From contig JAKPSI010000002.1 in the NCBI GenBank assembly GCA_029555415.1, positions 1 to 64,000 on the forward strand: a stretch of DNA of 64,000 nucleotides, read 5' to 3'. Within the stretch, counting starts at the first letter, position 1. The number at the start of each line of letters is the position of its first letter. The notes under the pieces were generated by a model that saw only the letters and a program-made list of their open reading frames with translations, was not told where the DNA came from and made no database searches. Positions 1-8,676 of the stretch are shown piece after piece. The translations under genes were made by a program, and so were the position numbers. The DNA is from Bacteroidota bacterium. GTDB lineage: Bacteria; Bacteroidota; Bacteroidia; Chitinophagales; Chitinophagaceae.

Positions 1-269
1 TGTTGCCTCATCATTTCTATTAGGCGGTCTTCTACAATTGAAATAACAGATGATATGCCAAACCTGGCAACTTTAATTGGACTATCAATGGTGTAAGCCA
101 GCCCCATTACAGGAATGTGAAATTTATGTTGAGATGATTGATACATATTTGAATAGATTTTGATTGAAAGCTTTAAATGATTTTTTGTTTGATAAATTTT
201 CAAATAGAATTGACGATATCCATAGTTGCAAAACGTTTATATGTTTGTTGTTATTAGTTTTGGAACAAC

Positions 270-707
270 TCACTGCTCATCTCTTTTCCAAATATTCTTT
301 TTTCCAAAGCCCAATTGACTATCTGTCATCTTTATAATATTCAGACGAATAGTAAATACTTTTCCCTTTATGACCAATGCCAAGGGAATCTTTTTGTGAT
401 AGATTTCATCTGCATCTTTCGTTTGTGGATGATGCTCATCCAGTAATTCCCCTCGCCATTGTATACCCTTAGTTATCAGTTTACTAAGTTTATCAGGAAG
501 AATTGTACCTGCGACAGCCAGGTTATTTGCCAATCGGGAAGTATGATATGCGTTATCTGACGATTTGAAATACAATAAGCCTGACTCGGGTTTAATTACG
601 TAATAGCAACTGAAACAATAAGGAATACCTTTTTCGTCTGTGCAGCAAATAGTGGCGCATGTTTGTTGTTTAATAAAACGGAAGATTATTTCGTTCATAA
701 CACTCAT
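270..707 (-). CDS. FMN-binding split-barrel protein, YhbP (UPF0306) type
   Basis: Small predicted flavin-binding protein of the pyridoxamine-phosphate-oxidase-like split-barrel fold, about 145 residues, cytoplasmic, substrate unknown. The last block, LGFGKKNIWKRD, is the hallmark end of the E. coli YhbP family as I know it, and the core (an early CATICC segment, then LLYFKSSDNAYHTSRLANN and VAGTI) follows the usual strand order. I chose the ATG at 707 because it lies one base past the stop of the upstream thioesterase gene; an in-frame reading can be extended to 767 but would run into that gene. It is the last gene of a leftward pair. Family call is good; role in redox or nitric oxide stress is only inferred from the neighbours. 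Confidence 0.75.
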   Translation of the reverse strand: MSVMNEIIFRFIKQQTCATICCTDEKGIPYCFSCYYVIKPESGLLYFKSSDNAYHTSRLANNLAVAGTILPDKLSKLITKGIQWRGELLDEHHPQTKDADEIYHKKIPLALVIKGKVFTIRLNIIKMTDSQLGFGKKNIWKRDEQ

Positions 708-708
708 A

Positions 709-1191
709 TTATTCAATACTTTTTCCGACTGGTGAATATCTTCTCTTTCTTTTAAATGCAGCAGCATAATACTTCTTTTCAGATGCAGTGACTGGTTTAA
801 CAGCGATTACCTTTGTTGCTTCTCCTTTTTCATCAAGCGCCACGAAAGTAAAATACGCTTCACTGATTAAATAGTTTTTCCCATTTAATACTTTTTTTGC
901 GAATGCGAAAACAAAGATTTCGAGTGACGTTTTAAAGGCACGGGTTATTCTGGCAGAAATGGTAATAATATCTCCAACTTTTGCTGCTGCATTAAAATCA
1001 ACACGATTGATACAGGCGGTAACACAAATTTTTCCGGCATGAGTTTGCGCACATACGGCTGCGGCTACATCCATCCACTCCACCAAACGACCACCCTGCA
1101 ATATGCCCATAGGATTCGTATCGTTAGGGCAAACAACTTCTGTTTTGATGGTTTCAGAATCGGATGGGATCTTGTAGTTTAATACTTTCAT
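709..1191 (-). CDS. Acyl-CoA thioesterase, hotdog fold
   Basis: Predicted hydrolase of acyl-CoA to free acid and CoA (YciA/ACOT-like), 160 residues, cytoplasmic. The hotdog signature is visible around residues 27-45 (NPMGILQGGRLVEWMDVAA), where the aspartate in WMD is the usual catalytic position, followed by strands around VDFNAAAKVGD and the ISARITRAFKTSLEIFV segment. Length is normal for a single-domain member. The gene is directly followed by the YhbP-like gene with one base between, so the two are probably one transcript. Nothing in the sequence tells the acyl chain specificity. Confidence 0.85.
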   Translation of the reverse strand: MKVLNYKIPSDSETIKTEVVCPNDTNPMGILQGGRLVEWMDVAAAVCAQTHAGKICVTACINRVDFNAAAKVGDIITISARITRAFKTSLEIFVFAFAKKVLNGKNYLISEAYFTFVALDEKGEATKVIAVKPVTASEKKYYAAAFKRKRRYSPVGKSIE

Positions 1192-1372
1192 TATTTATTT
1201 ACTAGTAATATTTTATATAACACCTGCGTCGTTTATGCTGAACAATATTATAGTATTCCCAGATAAACTGCACTTTTATATTCTCTTCGAGTTCGGGATT
1301 TGATTCTGCATATTCAACACCATTGTCATGCTTTCAACTGCAGGGATAACTGATTTTAAGAAAGAATTTGTA

Positions 1373-1774
1373 TTAAATATTGTTTCCGGCATAATTATAT
1401 TTTATATTTCTTCCTTTTACGAGTGATTCAATTTTCTTTAGTATTTCATTTGCTTCTTTCATTTCAAAATCCTCATGCAGTTTTTTTGAAACGCCCATGC
1501 AAGATAAATCTATGTGGATATCAGGCGTTACCTTATGATTACTTAAACAGGCTTTTGAACATGCCAGCGGGCAACCATCAATAACAATAATTTTTCTGCC
1601 AGATGTAGCGGTACGTACCAGGTTCTTAACGTTACCTCCAATTCCGGCAATGCAAGACATTTCTGCTACATCCATTCTGTCAAGCTGAACAGCAATATAG
1701 TTTGCCATTTGTGCAGCACTGGAACAGCCGGAGCAGGAATACACCAGCGGTTTATTATCAGTTCTTGTTTTCAT
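1373..1774 (-). CDS. DGC-domain protein, putative zinc-binding
   Basis: 133-residue protein of the DGC family (named for a conserved Asp-Gly-Cys). Visible cysteines are CSGC near residue 14, a cysteine in EMSCIAGIGGN, the DGC itself in VIDGCPLACSKAC, and one in LSCMG. Family members are thought to bind zinc; no reaction is established. The protein is soluble, without signal peptide. It sits 83 bases upstream of nothing else on its strand and lies between the thioesterase and the quinol NO reductase, so it may respond to the same stress, but that is inference. DGC genes are often found beside anaerobic or metal-related genes in Bacteroidota (family knowledge, from memory). Confidence 0.75.
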   Translation of the reverse strand: MKTRTDNKPLVYSCSGCSSAAQMANYIAVQLDRMDVAEMSCIAGIGGNVKNLVRTATSGRKIIVIDGCPLACSKACLSNHKVTPDIHIDLSCMGVSKKLHEDFEMKEANEILKKIESLVKGRNIKYNYAGNNI

Positions 1775-1857
1775 TGTATGAAAGCTGTTTTTTATAAAGA
1801 TGGTTTTTCAGACGTCCAAGCAAGAATTGCAATCGTCAGAGACAATAGATTTTAATA

Positions 1858-4200
1858 TTAAGCCAGAATTGTTGAAATGGTTTCATTGGTTGTTGATTTT
1901 ATTGTATTGAGTTGCTCAACTTTTTTTAATCCTTTTCTTCTGCTGGTTACAAACCAAACCAGCGGTATCACGCCGCCTACAGTAAATATGGAGCCTCCAA
2001 CAATACGCATCCAGGTGAGGGTTTGAAAACCGTTGCTTTCTATAAATTCACTGCTACGTGCATACCACAGTCCTTGCTCTGTTACTGTTTTAAATTGATA
2101 AATGCCGGCAGGAAACAGATCAAGCAATACCATCAGTAGTAAACCAACGTTGATAGACCAGAAAACTGTTTTGAGCAATTTTGGTTTCCACCAATCAGCT
2201 TTAAATAGCAACTGGCAACAAAATAAGACAGCAGCTACAGCGAGATTACCATACACACCCATTAATGCAGCATGGCCATGATTGACGGTTAAATAGGTAC
2301 CGTGCTCATAATAATTAGCAATGGGAAGATTGATGATAAAACCGAGTACACCTGCCCCAAAGAAATTCCAGAAATTAACAGCCACCAAAAAAAGGAATAC
2401 TTCTGAAAATCCAAATCGTTTACTTAAATCTCCGTTTACCCGGTTATTTGTTTCCAGCAGCTTTGGAAGTTTGCTGAAACGCCACGCTTCTAATGTGAGC
2501 AGCACCAACGGCACTACCTGTAATGTTGAAAACACCGAACCAAGCGCCATCGTAAACACCGGTTTGGCATTCCAGTAAAAATTATGAGATATACCCAGCA
2601 AGCCGGATCCAAGAAATAATAAGGTTGCTAGATAGATAACCCGAATTACAGCCTGCCTGCTTACCAATCCCATTACCACCATAAAATATCCAATCAATAC
2701 GGTTGTAAATACTTCGAAGAATGCTTCGGCCCACATGTGTACCACCATCCATCTCCAGAAGTCTGCAATCACAAAATTGGTTTTGGGTGTGGCGATAAAA
2801 CCAGAGAGCAATAATAAAATTATACTGAAGGTGGTATATACTAACCAGTTAGGCAGGGCCCATGGTTGCTTGAGTTTCATCACCGGTTTAATGCCACGGT
2901 ATATAGTAATTGCCCAGATAATAAATACCACTCCAAGGATGATCTGCCATAATTTTCCAAGCTCTACATATTCCCATCCCTGGTGGCCAAACCAATACCA
3001 GTTCTCTCCAATAATACCTTTTGGCCCGAGAAACATGCCGGCAAATGAGCCGGCCACGAGTAATACGGTAAGCCAAAAAATACTATTAATCAGTGTAACC
3101 TGCTTTTTTGATTGGTTGGGTGACACGAGCGACATCATGAAAAATGAGGCACCTATCCAGCAGGCTGAAATCCACAAAATAGAAAGTTGTACATGCCAGC
3201 TTCTTGTTACCGTAATTGGCAAAGCTTTGGAAATATTAAACCCGAAGAAGTTGATGAAGCCGACAAAATCATGAACGGTTAAGATACCTGCTAAAACCTG
3301 CACTGCAAATAGTATAATGGCAACATAAAAGAATTTATAGGTAGACCTTTGTATAGCATCTGGTTGAAATTTCTCTATATCGCCCCTTGTCATAAAAGGT
3401 TCAGCTTTGTTTGTATAAACATCATCATCCAGCTTATCCAGTTTGCCATGATAATACAACACAATACCCAATCCAAATATTAATCCCAGTGAACCAATAA
3501 TGCTCCACAAAATAATTGCAGCACTCGGCGTATTACCGGCTGAAGGGTCATAAGGCCAGTTATGTGTATAACTGTAATGTTCTCCCGGTCTTTCTACTCC
3601 ACAAACCCATGAACCCCAAAAGAAAAAGGCGGTTAACGATTTTATTTCATTTGCATCAGTGATGTAACCGGACGGTTTAAATGCTCCGGGTGAAGACGGG
3701 TTGGTAAATTTTTGATTATAATATTTTACCAGTTCTGCCACTGCAAAAACCTGTGCATCAGAAAGTGTTACACTATTCTTTTCTTTACTGCAATGATTAT
3801 TTTTAATTTCTAGTTTTACCTGTTCAGTGATACCTTTTTTAAGTAAATCACTATTTGCTTCAGCTTTCAATTTCGATTGATAATAATCATTCATGTATTT
3901 AGAAACATAATGCAAAGCTTCTGCAGTATAGTCAGGACCCCGGTTAGCACCATCACCAAACATACTGCCATACTCCATCAGTGCATACTTCTGAAATACT
4001 GCCTGACCATCCAGCACATCTTCCTTTGAAAAAACAGTTTCATTTTTTGATGAAACATAAGATGGAATGGGTGGAGCTTCAGTGTATGTGTGTACTCCAA
4101 TCATGGTTACCCCTGCAATACTGATTATAAAAATAACGAGTAAAGGAAGCCACCAGTTCTTAGGGTTAAGCAGGTAGCTGATGAAATTATTTTTCGCCAT
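1858..4200 (-). CDS. norZ: Quinol-dependent nitric oxide reductase (qNor)
   Basis: Reduces two NO to N2O with electrons from quinol in the inner membrane. About 780 residues: an N-terminal membrane segment (residues 20-40), a periplasmic cytochrome-c-like domain without heme motif (residues ~45-220), then some 12 membrane helices. Heme and FeB ligands are in place: the histidine of VTRSWHVQLSILWIS, the pair-containing segment WRWMVVHMWAEAFFEVF with the nearby glutamates, and the NHGHAALMGVYGN motif near the C-terminus. No CxxCH motif is present, which separates it from the cytochrome-dependent enzyme next door. I start at the ATG at 4200; a longer frame reaching 4314 would cross the opposite norC gene. 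It diverges from norC over a 70-bp spacer with a strong palindrome. Confidence 0.95.
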   Translation of the reverse strand: MAKNNFISYLLNPKNWWLPLLVIFIISIAGVTMIGVHTYTEAPPIPSYVSSKNETVFSKEDVLDGQAVFQKYALMEYGSMFGDGANRGPDYTAEALHYVSKYMNDYYQSKLKAEANSDLLKKGITEQVKLEIKNNHCSKEKNSVTLSDAQVFAVAELVKYYNQKFTNPSSPGAFKPSGYITDANEIKSLTAFFFWGSWVCGVERPGEHYSYTHNWPYDPSAGNTPSAAIILWSIIGSLGLIFGLGIVLYYHGKLDKLDDDVYTNKAEPFMTRGDIEKFQPDAIQRSTYKFFYVAIILFAVQVLAGILTVHDFVGFINFFGFNISKALPITVTRSWHVQLSILWISACWIGASFFMMSLVSPNQSKKQVTLINSIFWLTVLLVAGSFAGMFLGPKGIIGENWYWFGHQGWEYVELGKLWQIILGVVFIIWAITIYRGIKPVMKLKQPWALPNWLVYTTFSIILLLLSGFIATPKTNFVIADFWRWMVVHMWAEAFFEVFTTVLIGYFMVVMGLVSRQAVIRVIYLATLLFLGSGLLGISHNFYWNAKPVFTMALGSVFSTLQVVPLVLLTLEAWRFSKLPKLLETNNRVNGDLSKRFGFSEVFLFLVAVNFWNFFGAGVLGFIINLPIANYYEHGTYLTVNHGHAALMGVYGNLAVAAVLFCCQLLFKADWWKPKLLKTVFWSINVGLLLMVLLDLFPAGIYQFKTVTEQGLWYARSSEFIESNGFQTLTWMRIVGGSIFTVGGVIPLVWFVTSRRKGLKKVEQLNTIKSTTNETISTILA

Positions 4201-4223
4201 AAACAAGTTTTGTTGGCAAATAT

Positions 4224-4255
4224 AATAATTAAGGATAAATTTGTCCTGAATTATT
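4224..4255. promoter_or_regulatory. 32-bp near-perfect palindrome between the two NO reductase genes
   Basis: Fourteen of sixteen base pairs are symmetric around 4239/4240; the core is AGGATAAATTTGTCCT (4232-4247), flanked by AATAATT and AATTATT. It lies in the spacer shared by the divergent qNor and norC genes, 24 bases from the qNor start and 16 bases from the norC start, so a bound dimer could block both promoters. The NsrR-like Rrf2 regulator encoded 2.3 kb away at 6558 is the most likely ligand; that link is inference. Confidence 0.7.
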
Positions 4256-4270
4256 TTTGAACAAGTATTC

Positions 4271-4672
4271 ATGTTTACTGAAAAGAGAAAAAATATTATA
4301 GCTGCATTACTCATAGTTGCTTTCTTATCCTATTCCTTCTTCCTGTATTTATCGCTGCCGGTAAAGAATATATCTGTATCCAAAGAGACCAGTAAGGGAA
4401 AGTTAGTATGGCAACAGTATAATTGCAATGCCTGTCACCAGGTGTATGGTTTAGGTGGATATCTTGGCCCGGACCTTACCAATACCTATTCGCTCAGGGG
4501 GCCTGCTTATATCAAAGCCTTTGTGCAAAACGGGACAGCCACAATGCCCAACTTTGATTTAAATGAAAAGGAAGTGAGCGCCTTACTTGCCTATTTACGA
4601 GATATAGCTGCATCCGGAAAGGGTGACCCAAGAACTTTTACAATTAATAATAATGGCACCATCCAACAGTAA
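4271..4672 (+). CDS. norC: NorC-type membrane-anchored cytochrome c subunit
   Basis: Electron-entry subunit of a cytochrome-type NO reductase, 133 residues. One N-terminal membrane helix (residues ~9-29) anchors a single cytochrome c domain; the heme site is CNACH (residues 52-56) and the axial methionine is in TATMPNFDLNEKE. The domain body (GLGGYLGPDLTNTYSLRGPAY) is typical of NorC. It overlaps the next gene by 20 bases, which supports co-translation with the catalytic subunit. It diverges from the qNor gene across the palindrome at 4224-4255. Confidence 0.9.
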   Translation: MFTEKRKNIIAALLIVAFLSYSFFLYLSLPVKNISVSKETSKGKLVWQQYNCNACHQVYGLGGYLGPDLTNTYSLRGPAYIKAFVQNGTATMPNFDLNEKEVSALLAYLRDIAASGKGDPRTFTINNNGTIQQ

Positions 4673-6041
4673 ACAGGAAGCACCATCCAGACTATTCATA
4701 ATTGCCGCACTTGTGTTGCTGGGTACTGGAATGTTTTGGGGGGTCACAGGTGGACTTCAATACCTCATCCCCGGATTTCTAAAATCATATCTTCCCTTCC
4801 AAAAAATCAGGCCACTCCATGTATCATCAGTAGTTTTTTGGATAATTTTCAGCTCCACAGGTGCTGTTTTTACATATCTGCAGCAACATACCGGCAAAAA
4901 AATCTACTCACGACTACTGATAAAAATTCAATTAATTATTTTTAGTCTTTCGGTTATTGCGATTTTGATATCCTATTGTGCCGGTATCTTCGGCGGCAGG
5001 GAATATTGGGAATTTCATCCAATACTGGCATTACCCATTGTTGCTGGCTGGATCCTGTTTTTAATCAATTTTATAAAATCAGCTGGATCATTTAGAAACC
5101 AGCCTGTTTATGTGTGGATGTGGTTTACAGGTATACTGTTCTTTTTATTCACCTTTCTCGAATCCTATTTATGGATATTCCCTTATTTCAGAAATAATGT
5201 GGTAAACGACATGACAGTGCAATGGAAATCGTATGGCGCTATGGTAGGTTCCTGGAATATGCTGATCTACGGCAGTAGCATATTCCTGATGGACAAAATA
5301 AGCAACAGCAAAAACTACAGCCATTCAAGTATGGCTTTTTTACTGTATTTTATTGGGTTATTCAACCTCATGTTCAACTGGGGGCATCATATTTATACAT
5401 TGCCCACTCATAATTATATTAAACACATCAGCTATGCAATCAGCATGACAGAACTCTTCATCCTTGGGAGAATTATTTTCAACTGGAGGGCTTCAGTCAG
5501 CGCTGCAAAAAAGAATTTTCACAAAACAGCTTATCGTTTCCTGGTTGCCGCTGATGCCTGGATATTCTTAACACTATTGCTGGCAATTATAATGTCAGTT
5601 CCTGGTATCAATCTATATACTCACGGCACACATATTACAGTAGCTCATACAATGGGGGCAACAATTGGCATTAACAGTTTTCTGCTACTGGCAATTGCAT
5701 TTGATATTCTCAACGATACCTGCCTGAGTTTTGAGCCTTATAAGAAACTATTCAACAGGGGATATTGGCTAGCTAATATTTCGCTATTTGTCTTTTGGAT
5801 AAGTTTAATTGGGGCAGGCGTAGTGAAAGCGAAATGGCAGCTGAGCACTTCACAAATACCTTTTAGCAGTATGATGCTTCAATTAAGGCCGTTTTTCATT
5901 GTGTTTTTTATTTCCGGGGTAGTAATGATGACAGGTTTCCTGTGTATTATCTATCCTTTGTTAAAAAATAATGTGCTCTGTTATTTCAAATTTAAAACAA
6001 CCGGAAAAATACAAACCCATTATTATTCACCTGCTGCTTAA
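4653..6041 (+). CDS. norB: NorB-type catalytic subunit of cytochrome-dependent NO reductase
   Basis: Heme-copper-oxidase superfamily member that reduces NO at a heme b3 / FeB centre, 462 residues, about 12 membrane helices, no periplasmic extension. Ligand histidines are visible in RPLHVSSVVFW (low-spin heme), NWGHHIYTLPTHN (FeB pair) and HGTHITVAHTMGATIGINS (hemes), and glutamates occur in GGREYWEFHPIL. The start is taken at ATG 4653, inside the norC gene, because the upstream part of the frame is only the end of norC read out of phase. Together with norC it makes a second, independent NO reductase beside qNor. No norD/norQ maturation genes are in the window. Confidence 0.9.
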   Translation: MAPSNSKQEAPSRLFIIAALVLLGTGMFWGVTGGLQYLIPGFLKSYLPFQKIRPLHVSSVVFWIIFSSTGAVFTYLQQHTGKKIYSRLLIKIQLIIFSLSVIAILISYCAGIFGGREYWEFHPILALPIVAGWILFLINFIKSAGSFRNQPVYVWMWFTGILFFLFTFLESYLWIFPYFRNNVVNDMTVQWKSYGAMVGSWNMLIYGSSIFLMDKISNSKNYSHSSMAFLLYFIGLFNLMFNWGHHIYTLPTHNYIKHISYAISMTELFILGRIIFNWRASVSAAKKNFHKTAYRFLVAADAWIFLTLLLAIIMSVPGINLYTHGTHITVAHTMGATIGINSFLLLAIAFDILNDTCLSFEPYKKLFNRGYWLANISLFVFWISLIGAGVVKAKWQLSTSQIPFSSMMLQLRPFFIVFFISGVVMMTGFLCIIYPLLKNNVLCYFKFKTTGKIQTHYYSPAA

Positions 6042-6076
6042 AGAACAATAAATAACCTGTTCAATCATTTTTATAC

Positions 6077-6523
6077 ATGCTACTAGTCACTAAAATCTTT
6101 TATTTCGAAATAGCACATGCCATTCACGGTTATGCAGGAGCCTGTAAAAATATACATGGCCATTCTTATGAATTAGAGGTTACTGTTTCCGGATGCACAA
6201 CAAAAGACGAATATATTCCGGCACGGGGCTTTATCATCGATTTTAAAGAATTAAAACAATTGGTAACTGACTTGATTATCAGGATGATTGACCATAAACT
6301 TGTTTTATCTCAGGATTATATTGCAGAGCATCCCTTTATACGTTCTCAAGAAAACCTGGTTATACTTGGAGCCGAACCTACTGCAGAAAACCTGCTTATT
6401 CATTTTCAACAAATTCTATCGCAGGCATTACCATCTGATAGTAAACTAGTTGAAATGAAATTATACGAGACAAAGGATTCATTTGCAAGATGGATTGATA
6501 CCACAACATTGAGCTATTACTAA
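6077..6523 (+). CDS. 6-pyruvoyl-tetrahydropterin synthase / QueD family protein
   Basis: Zinc enzyme family that converts dihydroneopterin triphosphate to 6-carboxy- or 6-pyruvoyl-tetrahydropterin. 148 residues, soluble. The zinc histidines are in FEIAHAIHGY (near residue 14) and KNIHGHSYELEV (residues ~31 and 33), the catalytic cysteine is probably in GACKN, and MIDHKL supplies the later Asp-His. It follows norB by 35 bases on the same strand, so it may be transcribed with the NO reductase. Whether it serves queuosine synthesis or another pterin is not visible; no other queuosine gene is present. Calling it queD would be a guess. Confidence 0.8.
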   Translation: MLLVTKIFYFEIAHAIHGYAGACKNIHGHSYELEVTVSGCTTKDEYIPARGFIIDFKELKQLVTDLIIRMIDHKLVLSQDYIAEHPFIRSQENLVILGAEPTAENLLIHFQQILSQALPSDSKLVEMKLYETKDSFARWIDTTTLSYY

Positions 6524-6557
6524 AATAAAATGTACTTTCCCCTTTAAATTAATTTCT

Positions 6558-7001
6558 ATGTTTTCAAAAGCAACAGAATATGCATTAAGAGCAACGATAT
6601 TCATTGCACAAAAAGGGACGGAGGATAACAAAATCGGGATCGGAGAAATCTCCAAAGCCATTGATTCGCCTCCGTCATTTACAGCTAAAATATTACAGGC
6701 ACTTAGAAAGAATAATAAAATTATCCGGTCTGTCAGTGGCCCCAATGGCGGTTTTTATATGACTGAAAAAACGAGAAAGCTACCCGTTCGTGCGATACTT
6801 GAAGCTATGGGAGAAAATGAAATGCTGGACAAATGTGTGTTGGGGTTGGCTAAATGTTCAGAAACAAAGCCCTGTCCTATGCATTCAAAATACAAAATAA
6901 TAAAAGAACAGTTGATAGAATTATTTGAAACTAAAACCATTCAGCATCTGGCAGATGACACAAAAAATGGTGATGTGTTTATTAACAACAAAAGCAAATA
7001 G
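6558..7001 (+). CDS. Rrf2-family repressor with Fe-S cysteines (NsrR-like)
   Basis: 147-residue transcription factor. The N-terminal winged helix starts with the typical Rrf2 opening (ATEYALRATIFIAQ) and the recognition region SPPSFTAKILQALRKNN, followed by the wing SVSGPNGGFYM. The cluster-binding loop has three cysteines spaced C-x6-C-x5-C (CVLGLAKCSETKPC, residues ~93-106), as in NsrR/IscR relatives that sense NO or Fe-S status. It lies 34 bases after the QueD-like gene and is likely to control the divergent NO reductase genes through the palindrome at 4224-4255. That assignment is inferred from location and family. Confidence 0.88.
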   Translation: MFSKATEYALRATIFIAQKGTEDNKIGIGEISKAIDSPPSFTAKILQALRKNNKIIRSVSGPNGGFYMTEKTRKLPVRAILEAMGENEMLDKCVLGLAKCSETKPCPMHSKYKIIKEQLIELFETKTIQHLADDTKNGDVFINNKSK

Positions 7002-7219
7002 GCTATAAATTGGAGGTTTTAGCAGTCGTTATTTCCAAAGCAGAACTGGGTGATAAAGCCGGGCAAATGGTAGGGTTACTTATCTTTAAAATTGCCGGAT
7101 ATTTTGGGTAAATTACAATACTATATGCAGAAGTTTGATCTGCCAATTATCTTTAGTTTCCTGATATTAAGTTATTGAATAGATACCGGATTAACCTGCA
7201 ATCTTTAAATTATCAACAC

Positions 7220-7816
7220 ATGATGATTGACGTTGACCTTTTACTTACGTATGGAGCAACTTATAAAAAAATCTCTAAGGGGGAAATAATTTTTACTGAA
7301 GGAGATAACTGCTCATTCTATTATCAATTATTAACCGGTCGTGTTAACTGGCTAAACATTAATGATGACGGAAATGAGTTTATTCAAATGTTAATTGATC
7401 CAGGAGAAAGTTTTGGCGAATTGCCTTTATTCGATAATGAACCGTATGGCGAATCAGCAATTGCAGACGAAGACAGTGTAGTCATCCGTTTATACAAGCC
7501 TGTTTTTAACCAGCTAATTAGTGAAAATGTAGCTATTCATTTTAATTTTAGCAAATTACTGGCGCAACGGATACGCTTTAGATTTATACTATTACACTCG
7601 TTTGCTTGTCATGATCCAGTTGAGCGGATAAAGACATTACTGAATTATTTTAAAAAAGAAAATAAGAATTTTTGTAATAAATCCAGGCAACTGAAACTCA
7701 CCCGGCAGCAAATAGCTGATATGACAGGCCTTCGGGTAGAGACAGTAATCAGGGCCATGCGGCACATGCATGAAGCCGGGGCCGTACTTATAGAGAATGG
7801 AAAGGTATTTTGCTAA
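7220..7816 (+). CDS. Crp/Fnr-family transcriptional regulator
   Basis: 198-residue regulator: cyclic-nucleotide-binding-like barrel (residues ~10-115; KGEIIFTEGD, then PGESFGELPLFDNEPY) and a C-terminal helix-turn-helix (TRQQIADMTGLRVETVIRAM). No N-terminal cysteine cluster, so it is not a classical Fnr oxygen sensor; the effector is unknown. I start at ATG 7220 (Met-Met-Ile-Asp); a TTG at 7175 would add 15 residues of little regularity. It is separated from the Rrf2 gene by 218 bases. Location suggests control of the NO or cbb3 genes, but no site is proven. Confidence 0.85.
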   Translation: MMIDVDLLLTYGATYKKISKGEIIFTEGDNCSFYYQLLTGRVNWLNINDDGNEFIQMLIDPGESFGELPLFDNEPYGESAIADEDSVVIRLYKPVFNQLISENVAIHFNFSKLLAQRIRFRFILLHSFACHDPVERIKTLLNYFKKENKNFCNKSRQLKLTRQQIADMTGLRVETVIRAMRHMHEAGAVLIENGKVFC

Positions 7817-7821
7817 GATAA

Positions 7822-7857
7822 TGTAATCAAAAATGCTTGTTTTTTTTATTGATTACA
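7822..7857 (+). terminator. Inverted repeat after the Crp/Fnr gene
   Basis: Perfect 9-bp arms TGTAATCAA (7822-7830) and TTGATTACA (7849-7857) separated by 18 bases that include a run of eight T. It begins 5 bases after the stop codon, so a transcription end is likely, although the T-run is inside the loop and not after the stem. The arms resemble Fnr half-sites (TTGAT), so an operator is the alternative. Confidence 0.4.
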
Positions 7858-7928
7858 AAAGTAGATTAAAAGGTAACCAGCGATTCCATATCGCCGTAAT
7901 TATGCATTTAAATATATTATTTCAATTG

Positions 7929-7946
7929 TCGCCAATTGTTTGGCGA
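7929..7946. terminator. Short perfect hairpin between convergent genes
   Basis: Arms TCGCCAA and TTGGCGA with a 4-base loop, located between the rightward Crp/Fnr gene and the leftward DUF488 gene. Position suits a shared transcription end, but there is no U-run on either strand, so the function is uncertain. Confidence 0.35.
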
Positions 7947-7968
7947 TTGCTGCATTGAAAGCTAACTA

Positions 7969-8523
7969 TCATCCTTCATTTTCTTTCAAATCTTCTCCAT
8001 AAGTCAGTTCCCCGTTTACAATCCTGGCTGCAGCCGTATAAGGATGTTCTTCTTCTTTTCCAACACCCATAATGTGCATTACTTTCCAACCATGTACTTT
8101 TAAATAATCTGAAACCATGGAGCGGTGACAGCGCCACCATACTGCCTCTGAACACATATAAGCGGTGCGCTGTTTCAGTGCTATCTTTTCAAGTTCCCGG
8201 ATACCTTCTTTAAAAGTATCCGTTTCCATATAATCGGCATACCCCCTAAATGCCGGGTGCCGCCATACCGTATTTTTAGAATCAGGATTTACTTTTCTTC
8301 TTCCACCAAGCCGTTTTAAATGGATGTATTGAATCTTATTTTCGGGTAAAGAAATTTGTAGTGCTTCTTTATTGAATTGAGGAAATTTCGTAGAGCCGGG
8401 AGAACTTCTGATATCAGCTACTATTTCAATTTGGGATGATTGAAGCATAGCTACCAGTTCATCCAGCGGGCGGGTGGAGTGTCCGATTGACCAAATGCTT
8501 TTTTCTGGTTTACTCACATTCAT
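7969..8523 (-). CDS. DUF488 family protein
   Basis: 184-residue soluble protein. The family opening is visible (SIWSIGHSTRPLDELVAMLQ, with the GHS motif), then VADIRSSPGSTKFPQFN and the cysteine/arginine-rich segment AYMCSEAVWWRCHRSMVSDYL, which is the best-conserved part of DUF488 proteins. The biochemical role is not established; the conserved Cys-His-Arg region suggests a catalytic or nucleic-acid-related site. It stands alone on its strand, convergent with the Crp/Fnr gene, with 153 bases to the cupin gene. Family call sure, function unknown. Confidence 0.85.
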   Translation of the reverse strand: MNVSKPEKSIWSIGHSTRPLDELVAMLQSSQIEIVADIRSSPGSTKFPQFNKEALQISLPENKIQYIHLKRLGGRRKVNPDSKNTVWRHPAFRGYADYMETDTFKEGIRELEKIALKQRTAYMCSEAVWWRCHRSMVSDYLKVHGWKVMHIMGVGKEEEHPYTAAARIVNGELTYGEDLKENEG

Positions 8524-8676
8524 ATTGTTCTGAATTTTAGCAATATGTCCGGTTATATCAGGCGGGACTATTTAACAGGATTATCCGATGGATAAAATGA
8601 TGCGGTGTCATTAAAATACTCCTTGAGGGTTAAAGTTTAACGATTGCAAACAGCGGTCCAATTGCTAACCTTCTCC

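Noticed and set aside
1202-1330. Minus-strand frame of 43 codons reading protein-like (VEYAESNPELEENIKV)
   Set aside because: No start codon and a stop just upstream; at best a small remnant, too weak to call.
7010-7111. 33-codon frame starting with TTG between the Rrf2 and Crp/Fnr genes
   Set aside because: Hydrophobic but short, with a rare start and no supporting context.
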